Below are positions 33,178 to 41,386 of a stretch of 64,000 nucleotides of DNA, piece after piece. Numbering within the stretch: the stretch's first letter is position 1; every line of letters starts with the position of its first letter. This DNA is from Amycolatopsis benzoatilytica AK 16/65 (lineage in GTDB: Bacteria; Actinomycetota; Actinomycetes; Mycobacteriales; Pseudonocardiaceae), in the NCBI RefSeq assembly GCF_000383915.1, contig NZ_KB912942.1:3547778-3611777 (forward strand), written 5' to 3'. Made by a program: the position numbers and the translations under genes. The notes beneath the pieces were generated by a model. That model saw only the letters and a program-made list of their open reading frames with translations. It searched no databases and was not told the origin of the DNA.

Positions 33178-34194
33178 TCAGGCGAGGGCCGCCTGCAAGC
33201 GCCACCCGTCGTGGACCTCGACCAGACGCGCGCCCAACTGCGCGGCACCGGGACGCCCCGCGTCCCGCCAGTCCTGGACCCATCCGGTCAACACTTCGAT
33301 CGCACGCGGCGAACCAGCCGCCAACGACCGAGCCCCGCAACTACTGTCGACAACGGCAACCCCCTCCGGGTCGGACCAGCCGATGCCCCACGGTTCAGTG
33401 CCGCACGTAGTGATGCCCTCGGCCCCGGTCGCCAGCAACCACGCCCGGAAGTCCGCAACCGACTCATCCGCACCCAGCGGACCGGCAACGTGCTCGCGAT
33501 TCCGGATCAAGCAATGGAGCAGTCCACGCCCGGCCTGGTAGCCGTCCGGCGTGCGCATCCAAGCGCTGGACAGCCACCACGGCCGGGCGGACTCGTCGTA
33601 GTCGAGCACATCGACGCCCCACTGGGGAGGTGCACCGCGCACGCGACCAGGCGCCTCGCGGGGAGGCAGGCAGGCCTCGAAAACCTCCCGCACGCGCGGA
33701 ACCCCTTTTTCGCCGACAGAGATGTGGATGAGGAGCCCAGCCGCCGCAAGCGGCGCCGGTGCCAAGGGCACCACGATCGACCCCTTCGGGTGGAGCTGGG
33801 CGCACCACGCACGCGGCACGACCCGCATCGGATACCAGCCCACAATGCGGTCGAACGGCCCGTGCTCCGGTGCGCCGCAAGCGTCCGCCAGACGCAGCTC
33901 AACCACGTTTCCGTCCAGACGGTCGGCAAGCATGGCATCGGCACACCCCGCCAGCTGCGGGACCGGCTCCACGGTGATCACCCAGCCCGCACGGCCCACC
34001 AGCCTCGCTAGCACAGCAGTCGAGAACCCCGCGCCGGTCCCGACCTCCAGCACCACCATCGTCGACCGGACATCGAGTCGGCGCAGAACCTCGCACAACC
34101 CGGCCGATACGGCACCGGGTGCATCCGGACCGAGTATCGAAGCGATCACATCTGCTCCGAGGGCAGAACTGGCGGCCGAGGCATCAAAACTCAT
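33178..34194 (-). CDS. PCMT-like SAM-dependent methyltransferase
   Basis: The 338-residue protein has a protein-isoaspartate-methyltransferase-like core (VVLEVGTGAGFSTAVLARLVG and ITVEPVPQLA), followed by a C-terminal extension of about 120 residues not found in housekeeping Pcm. Stand-alone versions with such extensions occur with actinobacterial peptide natural products, where they methylate aspartate side chains. The ATG at 34194 has AAAGGG five bases upstream. It converges on the radical SAM gene with a 13-base gap. No precursor peptide gene was recognised near. Confidence 0.8.
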   Translation of the reverse strand: MSFDASAASSALGADVIASILGPDAPGAVSAGLCEVLRRLDVRSTMVVLEVGTGAGFSTAVLARLVGRAGWVITVEPVPQLAGCADAMLADRLDGNVVELRLADACGAPEHGPFDRIVGWYPMRVVPRAWCAQLHPKGSIVVPLAPAPLAAAGLLIHISVGEKGVPRVREVFEACLPPREAPGRVRGAPPQWGVDVLDYDESARPWWLSSAWMRTPDGYQAGRGLLHCLIRNREHVAGPLGADESVADFRAWLLATGAEGITTCGTEPWGIGWSDPEGVAVVDSSCGARSLAAGSPRAIEVLTGWVQDWRDAGRPGAAQLGARLVEVHDGWRLQAALA

Positions 34195-34914
34195 CGTAAC
34201 CCTTTCAGCCAGGCGGCCCTGCAGCGGTTGATCATCCCAGTCCACACTTCACACTCGACTGCTTGGCCCAGTCCCACGTAAATCTTGAGACTAGCGGCAA
34301 CGTTTGACGAGCCTGCATTCCGAAAATTGTACTTCATCGACCAACTCGACGCGAGTGTCCCGAGCAGGCCACCAGGCGTCGAGACTCGCCGCATGCACAA
34401 TCCACGAACTAGAGGTGATGCATATTGCAATATGCATCACCTCTCATCAGGACTAACGCAATAAAGACCGAGTAACAATGTCGATCCTATTGCGCCTACG
34501 ATCCAGGAAAGGCGAACCGGAGCATCTGAATCCCAAAAAAAGATTCGACAGCGGCAGCTCCTATCCTCGCGCCAGCAGGCTATGCCCTCTTGGCCGCCAC
34601 GACGGTGACCCAGGGGCGCGCGGACCAGACCGTCGTTCGCGCGCTCGCCACGGAATGCCCGGCAGTCCGGGCGAGCGGCGGCACGCCGGCTCGATTCACG
34701 ACGCTTCCAAACCATAAAGTCGACCTGAATCAAATTCGCGCCGTCCAGCTGACGACCGCTTAAAGCGCAGAAGTATTGCCATGCCGACCTGCGTCGCTCA
34801 GGTAGACGCGTGCACGGTGACCGCATATGCGTCGGCCACGAACTCCGCCGCCATCAGCGCGAATAAAAAAGCTCCGTTGCTCTATAGCTGAATCGCCGAA
34901 GCGCTCAAGTCAGG
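34195..34914. other. Gene-free stretch with lower GC
   Basis: About 720 bases without a convincing coding frame and with visibly more A+T than the surroundings. It contains the perfect palindrome at 34411-34444. The rest shows short frames without family resemblance. The composition and the decayed restriction gene that follows suggest acquired DNA. Confidence 0.5.
34411..34444. repeat. Perfect 34-bp palindrome
   Basis: The left half is AGAGGTGATGCATATTG and the right half is its exact reverse complement, with no loop and no mismatch. The A+T-rich centre is unlike the local DNA. It is too symmetric for a standard terminator, has no T-tract, and could be a dimer-protein operator, a recombination site or the trace of a small inverted duplication. 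Confidence 0.85.
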
Positions 34915-35829
34915 ATGAATCCGCGCCTACCTCTCAGTGATTTTTCGGACCAGATCAATACAATTCTTGTTGCTCCCCTGAATCGTCAGGATGCAGGCGA
35001 AACCGAGACCAACCCCTACGTCGTCATCCACCTCGCCACCAAACTCGCCCAGGCCGGGATCTATACCGCAGAGCAGGTGCGCGATGTCGCTGGACTGCGG
35101 GTCGCCGGGGAGGGAAACAATGCGCTATCGGCCGCGGTCAGCCTGGCCAAGAACGACTTCGCCCGCCGCTACGCGGCCGCGATTGAAGCCGACGGCAATG
35201 TCACTCTCAACACCCTCGACCTGTTCCGCAAGGACGTCTCCACCTAGTCCGGCTCTACGACTTCATGAGCCAGATCGTCAACTACGGCGACCCCTACCTG
35301 GAAATTCTGTCATTCCTGCGACTGCTGGAGAAGGTCATCGCAGACTCGTCCTGGACCGCGGAAGTCGACCTCTCCGGCATAGTCCTGGCCGGGGTCGAGC
35401 ACAGCAAGGAGACAGCGGTCAACATCTCGCTGACCGGCGACGGCGAACTGAAAGGGATCAGCGCCGCGGGGTCCGGGCACGGAAGGAGCCGGAGTACAGC
35501 GCACTCCAGATCGTCATCGACAAGATAACGACCTCTTCGGAGCCGAGTCGTTCTCCGAATCCCAGGTCCGCGAGTTCGTCCAGGGGCTCGTGCAGCGGCT
35601 GCTCGCCTACCCGAATCTGGTCAACCAGACCAAGGTGAACTCGGAGAAGCAGTTCATCAAGTCACAGGACTTCCAAGCGGCAGTCGCCGAGGCTGTCGAT
35701 GACAACCAGGAGGCCCACAACACCATGGCTGACTACTTCGTCAGCGACAGGCCCGGAATCAACGCTGTCATCGCGGGACTCGCAGACGCCTTCGACGAGG
35801 CGGCCATCGATCAGCCTATGGATGAGTGA
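34915..35829 (+). pseudogene. Decayed type I restriction enzyme R-subunit C-terminal fragment
   Basis: Three successive frames together resemble the C-terminal part of HsdR. The first (34915-35247) ends with a LDLFRKDVS segment, the second begins VRLYDFMSQIVNYGDPYLE and includes VDLSGIVLAGVE, and the last reads DLFGAESFSESQVREFVQG and SEKQFIKSQDFQAAVAEAV. Frame shifts lie near 35244, 35475 and 35527; at the last, one base is missing between AAGAT and AACGAC. The helicase and nuclease parts are absent and no HsdM or HsdS is near. It is a remnant, not a functional gene. Confidence 0.75.
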
Positions 35830-35933
35830 GCAGCTCATCTGATGCATGGCGCGTCTGTTCCCTGAGCAGTCGTGACAACGGCTGGTACCCAGCCACCTCG
35901 TAGCCACCTTCACCACCCTCGTCGGCGCCATGC

Positions 35934-38687
35934 TCAGCCGTCATCACGGAAGCCCGTAGCGGCGAGTCGCTCCTGCAACCGGGCGTGCCGGAATTGGTAC
36001 ACCGCACCGACCTGCCGCAGCACGCCGCGGCGGTGCGCGTCGTCGAGGAAAGCCATGAATCGCAACGGAATGTGGCCACGAGCTGCCAGCCACAACCGTG
36101 TGCAGGCAAATGCGCCCCAGGCCCGGGACAGGCAGACGCTGAGCCCGACGGCCAGCCCGAACAGACCGCCGGCCGCCACCGCGTGGACTACGCTGGGTAT
36201 TTCCCGGATCACCCGGCCGCCGATCAGCGCACCGGCGATGCCGTACGCGACAGTGCCGGGCTTCGGCGCGAAGTACCGGCCGAGCAGGGCGGCGGCGACG
36301 CCGCCAGCCACGCTCAGTACCAGGTCGAAGCTGCTGTCCAAGATCTGGACGGTCGGCTCGTCCTGGGTGAAGCGCAGCGCGAGGCTGTAGAACAGGCCCA
36401 GCGACATCGTGAACGCCAACGTGAACGACAAGGCGGCGGCGCGATCCTGACGCAAGACAGTGCCAGGGTTGGAGACCCGGTTGGCGTCCAGTGGAGTGCC
36501 GAGCCAGACGTGCACGCCGACGGCCAGGCCGACCACCACCACCACGAGACCGATGACCCCGATCGGCAGCGCCCAGCCGAAGCCGAGGCAGGTCCCGGTC
36601 GCCGCGCCGATCGCGAACCGGCGCGCGAACCGGCCGGAGATCCCGGTGAAGGTCGCCTCAACCCGCTGCGGGCCTGGTCGGCGGCCGATGCTGTGCGTGA
36701 CGAGGCCGGCGGCGCCGCCGGAGACCCCGTAGATCGCCGCGGTGACCGGGTCGGCGGCCAGCAAACCGGTGAGCACGAACAGCAGCGCGGGCGGCAGACC
36801 GAGGTAGAGGCCAACGACGAAACGCGGCACCGCCTGGTCTAGCCGCCACCAGGCAAGGTCGCGGGTGCGTTCGCGTTCGAGCCGCCGGGCGAGGAAGGAC
36901 AACCATCGCTCGACGTGTTTCGGGTCGTACTCGCGCGGAAGGCCGAGCCGGGCAGGCGGGGATGGTCGGCGCGCGTACACCGACGGCAGGTACGCATCGA
37001 GCAGGTGCCGTTCGATCGTCGCACGGTCCGGAAACCGTGCAGTGTCACAGAGTTCGCCGGGGTCAGTGGCGGGGCTGGCGTAGGCGCTCCGGGCCAGGTC
37101 GACCATCAACGGCGTGCGCAGCGCCTGGGCCAGCGCCCCGGTCGGCTCCCGTTTCAGCCATGTGACCAGCGGCTGCCACCGGGTCTCGCCGGGACGTCGA
37201 CGTGCGGTCAGGAACTCGACTGCGTCTTCGATCTCCACCGGTTCGATCTCCACTACGGCGGCCCTGACCAGGAACGAGCCCGCCGCCCGCACCGCGAGCT
37301 CGTACTCGGTCCCTCGACAGGTCACCACCAGTGGCCGGCCGGCGCTTACGGCCTGGTCGAGTGCGTCGATCGCGGCCGTATGCAGGCCGGGCGGAGTCTC
37401 ATCCAGCCCGTCCAACACGGGGATGACCCGGCCGTCGAGCACCAGACGCAGCCCAGCGTCCGGGCCGTAGATGGCGGTGTTGGCCAGCCACGGGTAGTCC
37501 TCGACCAGCCGCCGGGCCAGCCAGGCGTCCAAGTGCTCGTGATGCGGATTCCACGACGCAAGCGTCAGCAGTACCGGCACCGGCTCGCCCGGTGGGAGGT
37601 CAGCGAGCAGGCCGAGCGTGAGAAGAACGGCCAGCACCGACTTGCCGGCGCCGGGCTCGCCCAGCACCACCAGCTGCCGCGACGGGACCTGACGGAACTT
37701 GGCCACCACATCGGTCAGGTCGCCGCTGAGGACTAATCGCTCCGAGCCGTAGCCGGGAGAGTCACCCAGCACCGCCGACGCCGCGGCCGCCACCTCTCGT
37801 TCGGTGCTCGACCAGCGCAGCGGAACAGGCTTCGGTCGATGCAGCGACCGCATCTCGGCCTCGGCCGTCCACTGCCGGGCGATTGCTGCCGCGAGCTCCT
37901 TAGCCGCGCGGTCCAGGCCGTCGGTAGGAGCTGGTTTCGCGCGCCGCGGCCGGTTCTCCCCGCGGAGGATACGTTCGTGCAGTTCACAGACGTCTGCTCC
38001 GGGGTCAACGCCCAGCTCCTCGGCCAGTCCGGCGCGCAGCTGCTGGAAAGTCTTGAGTGCATCGGCCTGCCGCCCGGCGCGGTCGAGCGCGAGCATGAGC
38101 TGTGCGTGCGGCCGTTCTCGCAGCGGGTTGTCGGCAACGACCGCGGCGAGTTCGTCGATGACCTCGCGGTGCTGCCCCAAAGCGAGCTGCCAGTCCACGC
38201 ACGACTCGAACGCGTCCAGGCGCTGCTCGTCTAGCCGCGCCGCGCGTCCGGCCAGCGCGCCGGTGCCGAGGCCGTCAAGGGCCGGACCGCGCCACAGCTT
38301 CAGCGCCGTCCGGATCTCGCGCACTCCGTCGCGCAGCGCGCCCTTGTCGACCTGCCGTCGCGCCTCGGCGACATGTTTGGTGAACCGCAGCAGGTCGAGC
38401 TGCTCGTCGGTGACCACGAGCCGGTAGCCCGGGCCGTCTGTGACGATGAGCTGCTGCTCGGTGTCGCCCAGCCGGTCCCGCAACGCCGACACGCAGTTCT
38501 GCACCTGTTTGGTCGCGGTCGCCGGCGGCTCCTCGTCCCACGTCGACTCGATCAGCCGCGCCATCGGCACGACCATGCCCGGGGCCAGCAGCAGCGTCGC
38601 CAGCACCCGTTGATGCCGGGTGCTCGGCAGCGCGAGCCGACCCTGAACCGTCCAGATCTCCAGCGGCCCCAGCACACAGAAATCCAT
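35934..38687 (-). CDS. SARP-NACHT regulator with C-terminal membrane segments
   Basis: This 917-residue protein has an OmpR-type DNA-binding domain (about 1-95, FCVLGPLEIWTVQGRLALP), a bacterial transcriptional activation domain (95-245, ending RAGLAEELGVDPGADVCELHERIL), a NACHT-type NTPase with Walker A VLGEPGAGKS (341-350) and Walker B VIPVLDGLDE, then a region of at least six hydrophobic segments. SARP proteins activate antibiotic clusters; the NACHT part gives nucleotide-dependent switching. Attachment of a SARP to the membrane is less usual. The ATG has GGAGG upstream. No clear target cluster adjoins it, and a defence-type role of the NACHT part is also possible. Confidence 0.85.
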   Translation of the reverse strand: MDFCVLGPLEIWTVQGRLALPSTRHQRVLATLLLAPGMVVPMARLIESTWDEEPPATATKQVQNCVSALRDRLGDTEQQLIVTDGPGYRLVVTDEQLDLLRFTKHVAEARRQVDKGALRDGVREIRTALKLWRGPALDGLGTGALAGRAARLDEQRLDAFESCVDWQLALGQHREVIDELAAVVADNPLRERPHAQLMLALDRAGRQADALKTFQQLRAGLAEELGVDPGADVCELHERILRGENRPRRAKPAPTDGLDRAAKELAAAIARQWTAEAEMRSLHRPKPVPLRWSSTEREVAAAASAVLGDSPGYGSERLVLSGDLTDVVAKFRQVPSRQLVVLGEPGAGKSVLAVLLTLGLLADLPPGEPVPVLLTLASWNPHHEHLDAWLARRLVEDYPWLANTAIYGPDAGLRLVLDGRVIPVLDGLDETPPGLHTAAIDALDQAVSAGRPLVVTCRGTEYELAVRAAGSFLVRAAVVEIEPVEIEDAVEFLTARRRPGETRWQPLVTWLKREPTGALAQALRTPLMVDLARSAYASPATDPGELCDTARFPDRATIERHLLDAYLPSVYARRPSPPARLGLPREYDPKHVERWLSFLARRLERERTRDLAWWRLDQAVPRFVVGLYLGLPPALLFVLTGLLAADPVTAAIYGVSGGAAGLVTHSIGRRPGPQRVEATFTGISGRFARRFAIGAATGTCLGFGWALPIGVIGLVVVVVGLAVGVHVWLGTPLDANRVSNPGTVLRQDRAAALSFTLAFTMSLGLFYSLALRFTQDEPTVQILDSSFDLVLSVAGGVAAALLGRYFAPKPGTVAYGIAGALIGGRVIREIPSVVHAVAAGGLFGLAVGLSVCLSRAWGAFACTRLWLAARGHIPLRFMAFLDDAHRRGVLRQVGAVYQFRHARLQERLAATGFRDDG

Positions 38688-38831
38688 AGGCCCCCCTCCT
38701 CCGGTTCATGATATTAGCCCGTTTGACCTGCGGGAGGACCGCGCGATGACGAGGCGAGGACGGATCTTCGTAGCGTGGCGCTCGTCCGGTCACCCGCCCC
38801 GGTGGTGATCGAATCGAGGGGAGAACGTCAC

Positions 38832-39305
38832 ATGTCCAAGTTCCGCTCCGTGGTGGCTCTCGCGGCCACCGCCGCTGGTGTCGCCACCGGCACCGTGCTC
38901 GCGCCGACGCCGGCTTCCGCGGCCAACGCGCAGTGGAAGGTCAACGCCTACAGCGGCAGCACGCTGCACGCCAAGGCCTATGGGGATTTCGCCAACAACG
39001 GCGGCGTATATGCCACGGTCGGCATCAACTACGTCGACATGCTCAATAATGGGAACCCTGTCTACGTTGAAGTGCACTGGTCTTTTTGGCGAACCCCGGT
39101 CGGCAGCTCCACTCCGGTATGGTATCCCGAGAAGGTATACAAGCAGACTGACCGCACTGAACGCATGAAATACGTACCCACGAGTTTGTCGAAAGGGCTG
39201 CGGGGCGATTCAAATAAGGTGCGTGCGACAATCAAGGTGTGTGAAGACAGGCCTCACAATTTTGACATTTGCTCCGATCCTGCGATCGTGGCGTTCGACT
39301 ACTGA
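38832..39305 (+). CDS. Small secreted protein of unknown function
   Basis: The 157-residue product has a clear signal peptide (MSKFRSVVALAATAAG... ending PTPASAANA, cleavage near residue 30). The mature part is polar with aromatic residues, and two cysteines (in VCEDRP and DICSDP) that may form a disulfide. AGGGGAG lies before the ATG at 38832. It is divergent from the SARP-NACHT gene. No family was recognised. Codon use near the end is richer in A+T than neighbours. Confidence 0.75.
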   Translation: MSKFRSVVALAATAAGVATGTVLAPTPASAANAQWKVNAYSGSTLHAKAYGDFANNGGVYATVGINYVDMLNNGNPVYVEVHWSFWRTPVGSSTPVWYPEKVYKQTDRTERMKYVPTSLSKGLRGDSNKVRATIKVCEDRPHNFDICSDPAIVAFDY

Positions 39306-39439
39306 CTTAAGTCGTGACACCGCCTGCCGAGCCGTCGGTACGCGGAAACTGTGGCCCGCTGGGAACCAACAGCTCGGCAGTGGTGTTCGTTAGGCACTAA
39401 TTTGACCCGGTCAATTCGGCCGATGCGTTTTGTGCGTTG

Positions 39440-39860
39440 GGTGTGGCCCGAGTCAGGCTGGTGGTGAAGGCAGGACCGCGCGGCGTGGTCGTGGAGATCG
39501 AGCATCACGGTGCTATCCCGGTCGTGGCGTGCCACACCCGGGGCGGTCTCGTCGCGGGAACCGGTGGCGACGAGCCGCCCGTCCGGCGACCACACAACCA
39601 CCCGTACCCGACCTGTGTGCCCGCGCAGCCCGAGCCGTTTCCGGTGACGGCGCGGCGTCCCGGATCCGGATCGTGCTGTCGCGCGGCGCGCTCGCGACCA
39701 GGGTGCCTTCGGGCGACCAGGTGCCCCCTTCGACCCAGTCGGCGTGTCCGCGGAGCACGGCCGTCTCCTCGCCTTCGCCGGAGTCCCACAGGCCCTGACG
39801 GGAGCGCGTTTCCGACAAGGTTGGTGGCCACCGAGCGCGGCGACGCGACCGCTCAACCAC
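39440..39860 (-). pseudogene. Decayed WD40-repeat protein fragment
   Basis: One frame reads GLWDSGEGEETAVLRGHADWV and WSPEGTLVASAPRDSTIRIRDA, and a second frame continues RLGLRGHTGRVRVVVWSPDG and RLVATGSRDE. These are two successive WD40 blades joined only across a frame shift near 39650. Neither an N-terminal kinase nor other blades are found, so it is a remnant of an actinobacterial WD40 (often kinase- or TIR-linked) gene. Confidence 0.7.
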
Positions 39861-39872
39861 CGAGCGGACGCG

Positions 39873-40364
39873 TCAAGACAGCGGCCGGGCGCCCGGGCCG
39901 GGCGACGCGACGATCTCGCGCGCTGCGTGGTTCTCGTGGCCATGTCCGCACTTGAGGGCGGCCTCGACGGGGGCACCGCAGCCGCTGTGGCGCAGGGACA
40001 TCGTCGGCCCGCGGTCACCGGTCAGCCAGCGGTCGGCCCAGCCGATCATGGCGATCATGGTCGGCACGAGATCCCGACCCTGGTCGGTGAGCCGGTATTC
40101 CGCGCGCTCCCGCGCCCCCGGCTCCTTGTAGGGCACCTTCACGAGGAGTCCCTGCGCGACGAGATCGCGCAGCCGCGCCGAGAGCACTCCCGGGCTCATC
40201 CCGGTGCGGCGGAGGAAGTCGTCGAACCGGCGGGTGCCGTAGAACGCCTCGCGCATGATCACGCCCGACGAGTGCGGAGTCAGGGCCGCCAGCGTCAGGG
40301 CCACCGAGTCCGGAACGATGTCCCACGCGACGCGATCCCACGACTGGTCCGCTTCGTGCGTCAT
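39873..40364 (-). CDS. HxlR-family transcriptional regulator
   Basis: The 163-residue protein has a winged-helix HxlR/MarR-like domain: IMREAFYGTRRFDDFLRRTGMSPGVLSARLRDLVAQGLL and YRLTDQGRDLVPTMIAMIGWADRWL. The C-terminal 40 residues (from about GCGAPVEAALKCGHGHE) include two Cys and several His, possibly a redox or metal sensor. The ATG at 40364 is the start consistent with the family. Targets are unknown; it is flanked by decayed genes on both sides. Confidence 0.82.
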   Translation of the reverse strand: MTHEADQSWDRVAWDIVPDSVALTLAALTPHSSGVIMREAFYGTRRFDDFLRRTGMSPGVLSARLRDLVAQGLLVKVPYKEPGARERAEYRLTDQGRDLVPTMIAMIGWADRWLTGDRGPTMSLRHSGCGAPVEAALKCGHGHENHAAREIVASPGPGARPLS

Positions 40365-40365
40365 C

Positions 40366-40700
40366 TCACCTCGCCGGGCCACACCAGTGCGAACGGCTCA
40401 ACCGGGCCATCTCCCCCAATGCGGTCGCCTGAGTTCGCCCCAGTTGCACAAGCTGGCGGCACCAGCGGGTTCGCGTACCCAGCGGGATCGTGGCCGGGCT
40501 CGCCCACCGGCGATCCGACATCGCCGGGCTGAAACCCTTTGGTTCGTAGCATAGTTCCAAGTTCAGCGCCCGGTACAGGCGGCTCATGCCAGCCGTGGTT
40601 GCGTCGGCCAGTGTCCCGCAGCCATCGCCGAGGGCATCGATCGTCGGCGAAGAGCGCCAGCAGCGCGGTGTCTTCGCGTTCGAGAACAGCGTTCACCCGC
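40366..40700 (-). pseudogene. Possible recombinase C-terminal fragment
   Basis: Minus-strand frames read LLALFADDR and then, after a frame shift, ADATTAGMSRLYRALNLELCYEPK, a pattern like the C-terminal end of large serine recombinases (an ...LYRALGLELRYEP-type ending). The resemblance is short and the N-terminal catalytic domain is absent. It overlaps the HxlR start region. Treated as a probable mobile-element relic. Confidence 0.35.
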
Positions 40701-40765
40701 CCACCGCCTCGTTCACTCCTGCGTCGCGCGGTCATGCGTGCTTCCGCTGCAGCCCCGTCCCCATC

Positions 40766-41220
40766 GTTGGGCGGATAGAGCTGCAGCGGCTGGGTTTCGC
40801 GGACGAGCGCGCACATCCCGGCGAGATCGGGAGGAGCGACGCCGAACGCCAATGCATGGGCTCAGACGTTGCCCAATGCCGAGAATTCGACCGTGGCGGC
40901 GAGCACCGGTACACCGCGCGTGTCGGCGGTCAACTGGCGCAGCAGCCGGTTGCGGCTTCCCTCCGGCCGACGACGCGCGCGACGTCGACGGCGCGACCGG
41001 CGCTGCCCGCGGCCCGGCGGACCGCGCGGCGGTAGCTCGGCGCAAGACTGTCCACGACGCAGCGGACGACCTCGCCCCGGGTGCGCGGCGCCGCCCGGCC
41101 GAGCCGTCGGCAAGCCTCCGCGATCCGCCCAAGCATGTCGCCGAGGGGCAGGAGTTCACGTGCGTCGAGGTCCATTACGGACGCGACAAGAGGTGCGGCG
41201 GCCGCTTGCTTCAGCGCGGC
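40766..41220 (-). pseudogene. Rhamnulokinase C-terminal fragment
   Basis: Reading across one frame shift near 40960 gives ELLPLGDMLGRIAEACRRLG, VVRCVVDSLAPSYRRAV, then LLRQLTADTRGVPVLAATVE and FSALGNV followed by a stop and MCALVRETQPLQLYPP. Each part matches in order the C-terminal 150 residues of the intact rhamnulokinase coded at 41383-42843, but with many differences, so it is an old or foreign paralogue rather than a fresh duplication. The kinase N-terminal domain is missing. Confidence 0.8.
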
Positions 41221-41225
41221 TGCGA

Positions 41226-41287
41226 GGTCTGGGTTCCTGGTAGATCACCACGATCCCGGCCGCCTTCGCGTCAGCCGGCGAAACTCC
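41226..41287 (-). pseudogene. Short fragment of a sugar ABC transporter ATPase
   Basis: The minus strand codes SPADAKAAGIVVIYQEP, nearly identical in DNA over about 45 bases to the segment around 52262-52310 of the intact rhamnose ABC ATPase gene. Only these roughly 20 codons are present, lying between lutA-like and rhamnulokinase-like fragments. It marks a recombination junction. Confidence 0.75.
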
Positions 41288-41386
41288 ACCTCAATTCCCA
41301 GCCGGCGCAACAGTCGGACGCCGGCTTTCCCGGCTTCCGGGAACACCGGCATCGTTGATGCAGGTGACCAGCAGTGCGACCCTCAC
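41285..41386 (-). pseudogene. Truncated LutA-type (Fe-S) oxidoreductase N-terminus
   Basis: After a GTGA overlap with the rhamnulokinase stop the minus strand begins VRVALLVTCINDA and, with a one-base shift, continues FPEAGKAGVRLLRRLGIEVEF, the start of lactate-utilisation protein A (YkgE/LutA), a common end of actinobacterial rhamnose operons, where lactate arises from lactaldehyde. After about 34 codons it is replaced by ABC-ATPase sequence. Confidence 0.75.

Noticed and set aside
39326..39380. Possible terminator after the small secreted protein (9-bp arms)
   Set aside because: The arms CTGCCGAGC and GCTCGGCAG match but are separated by 39 bases, too long a loop for a confident terminator.
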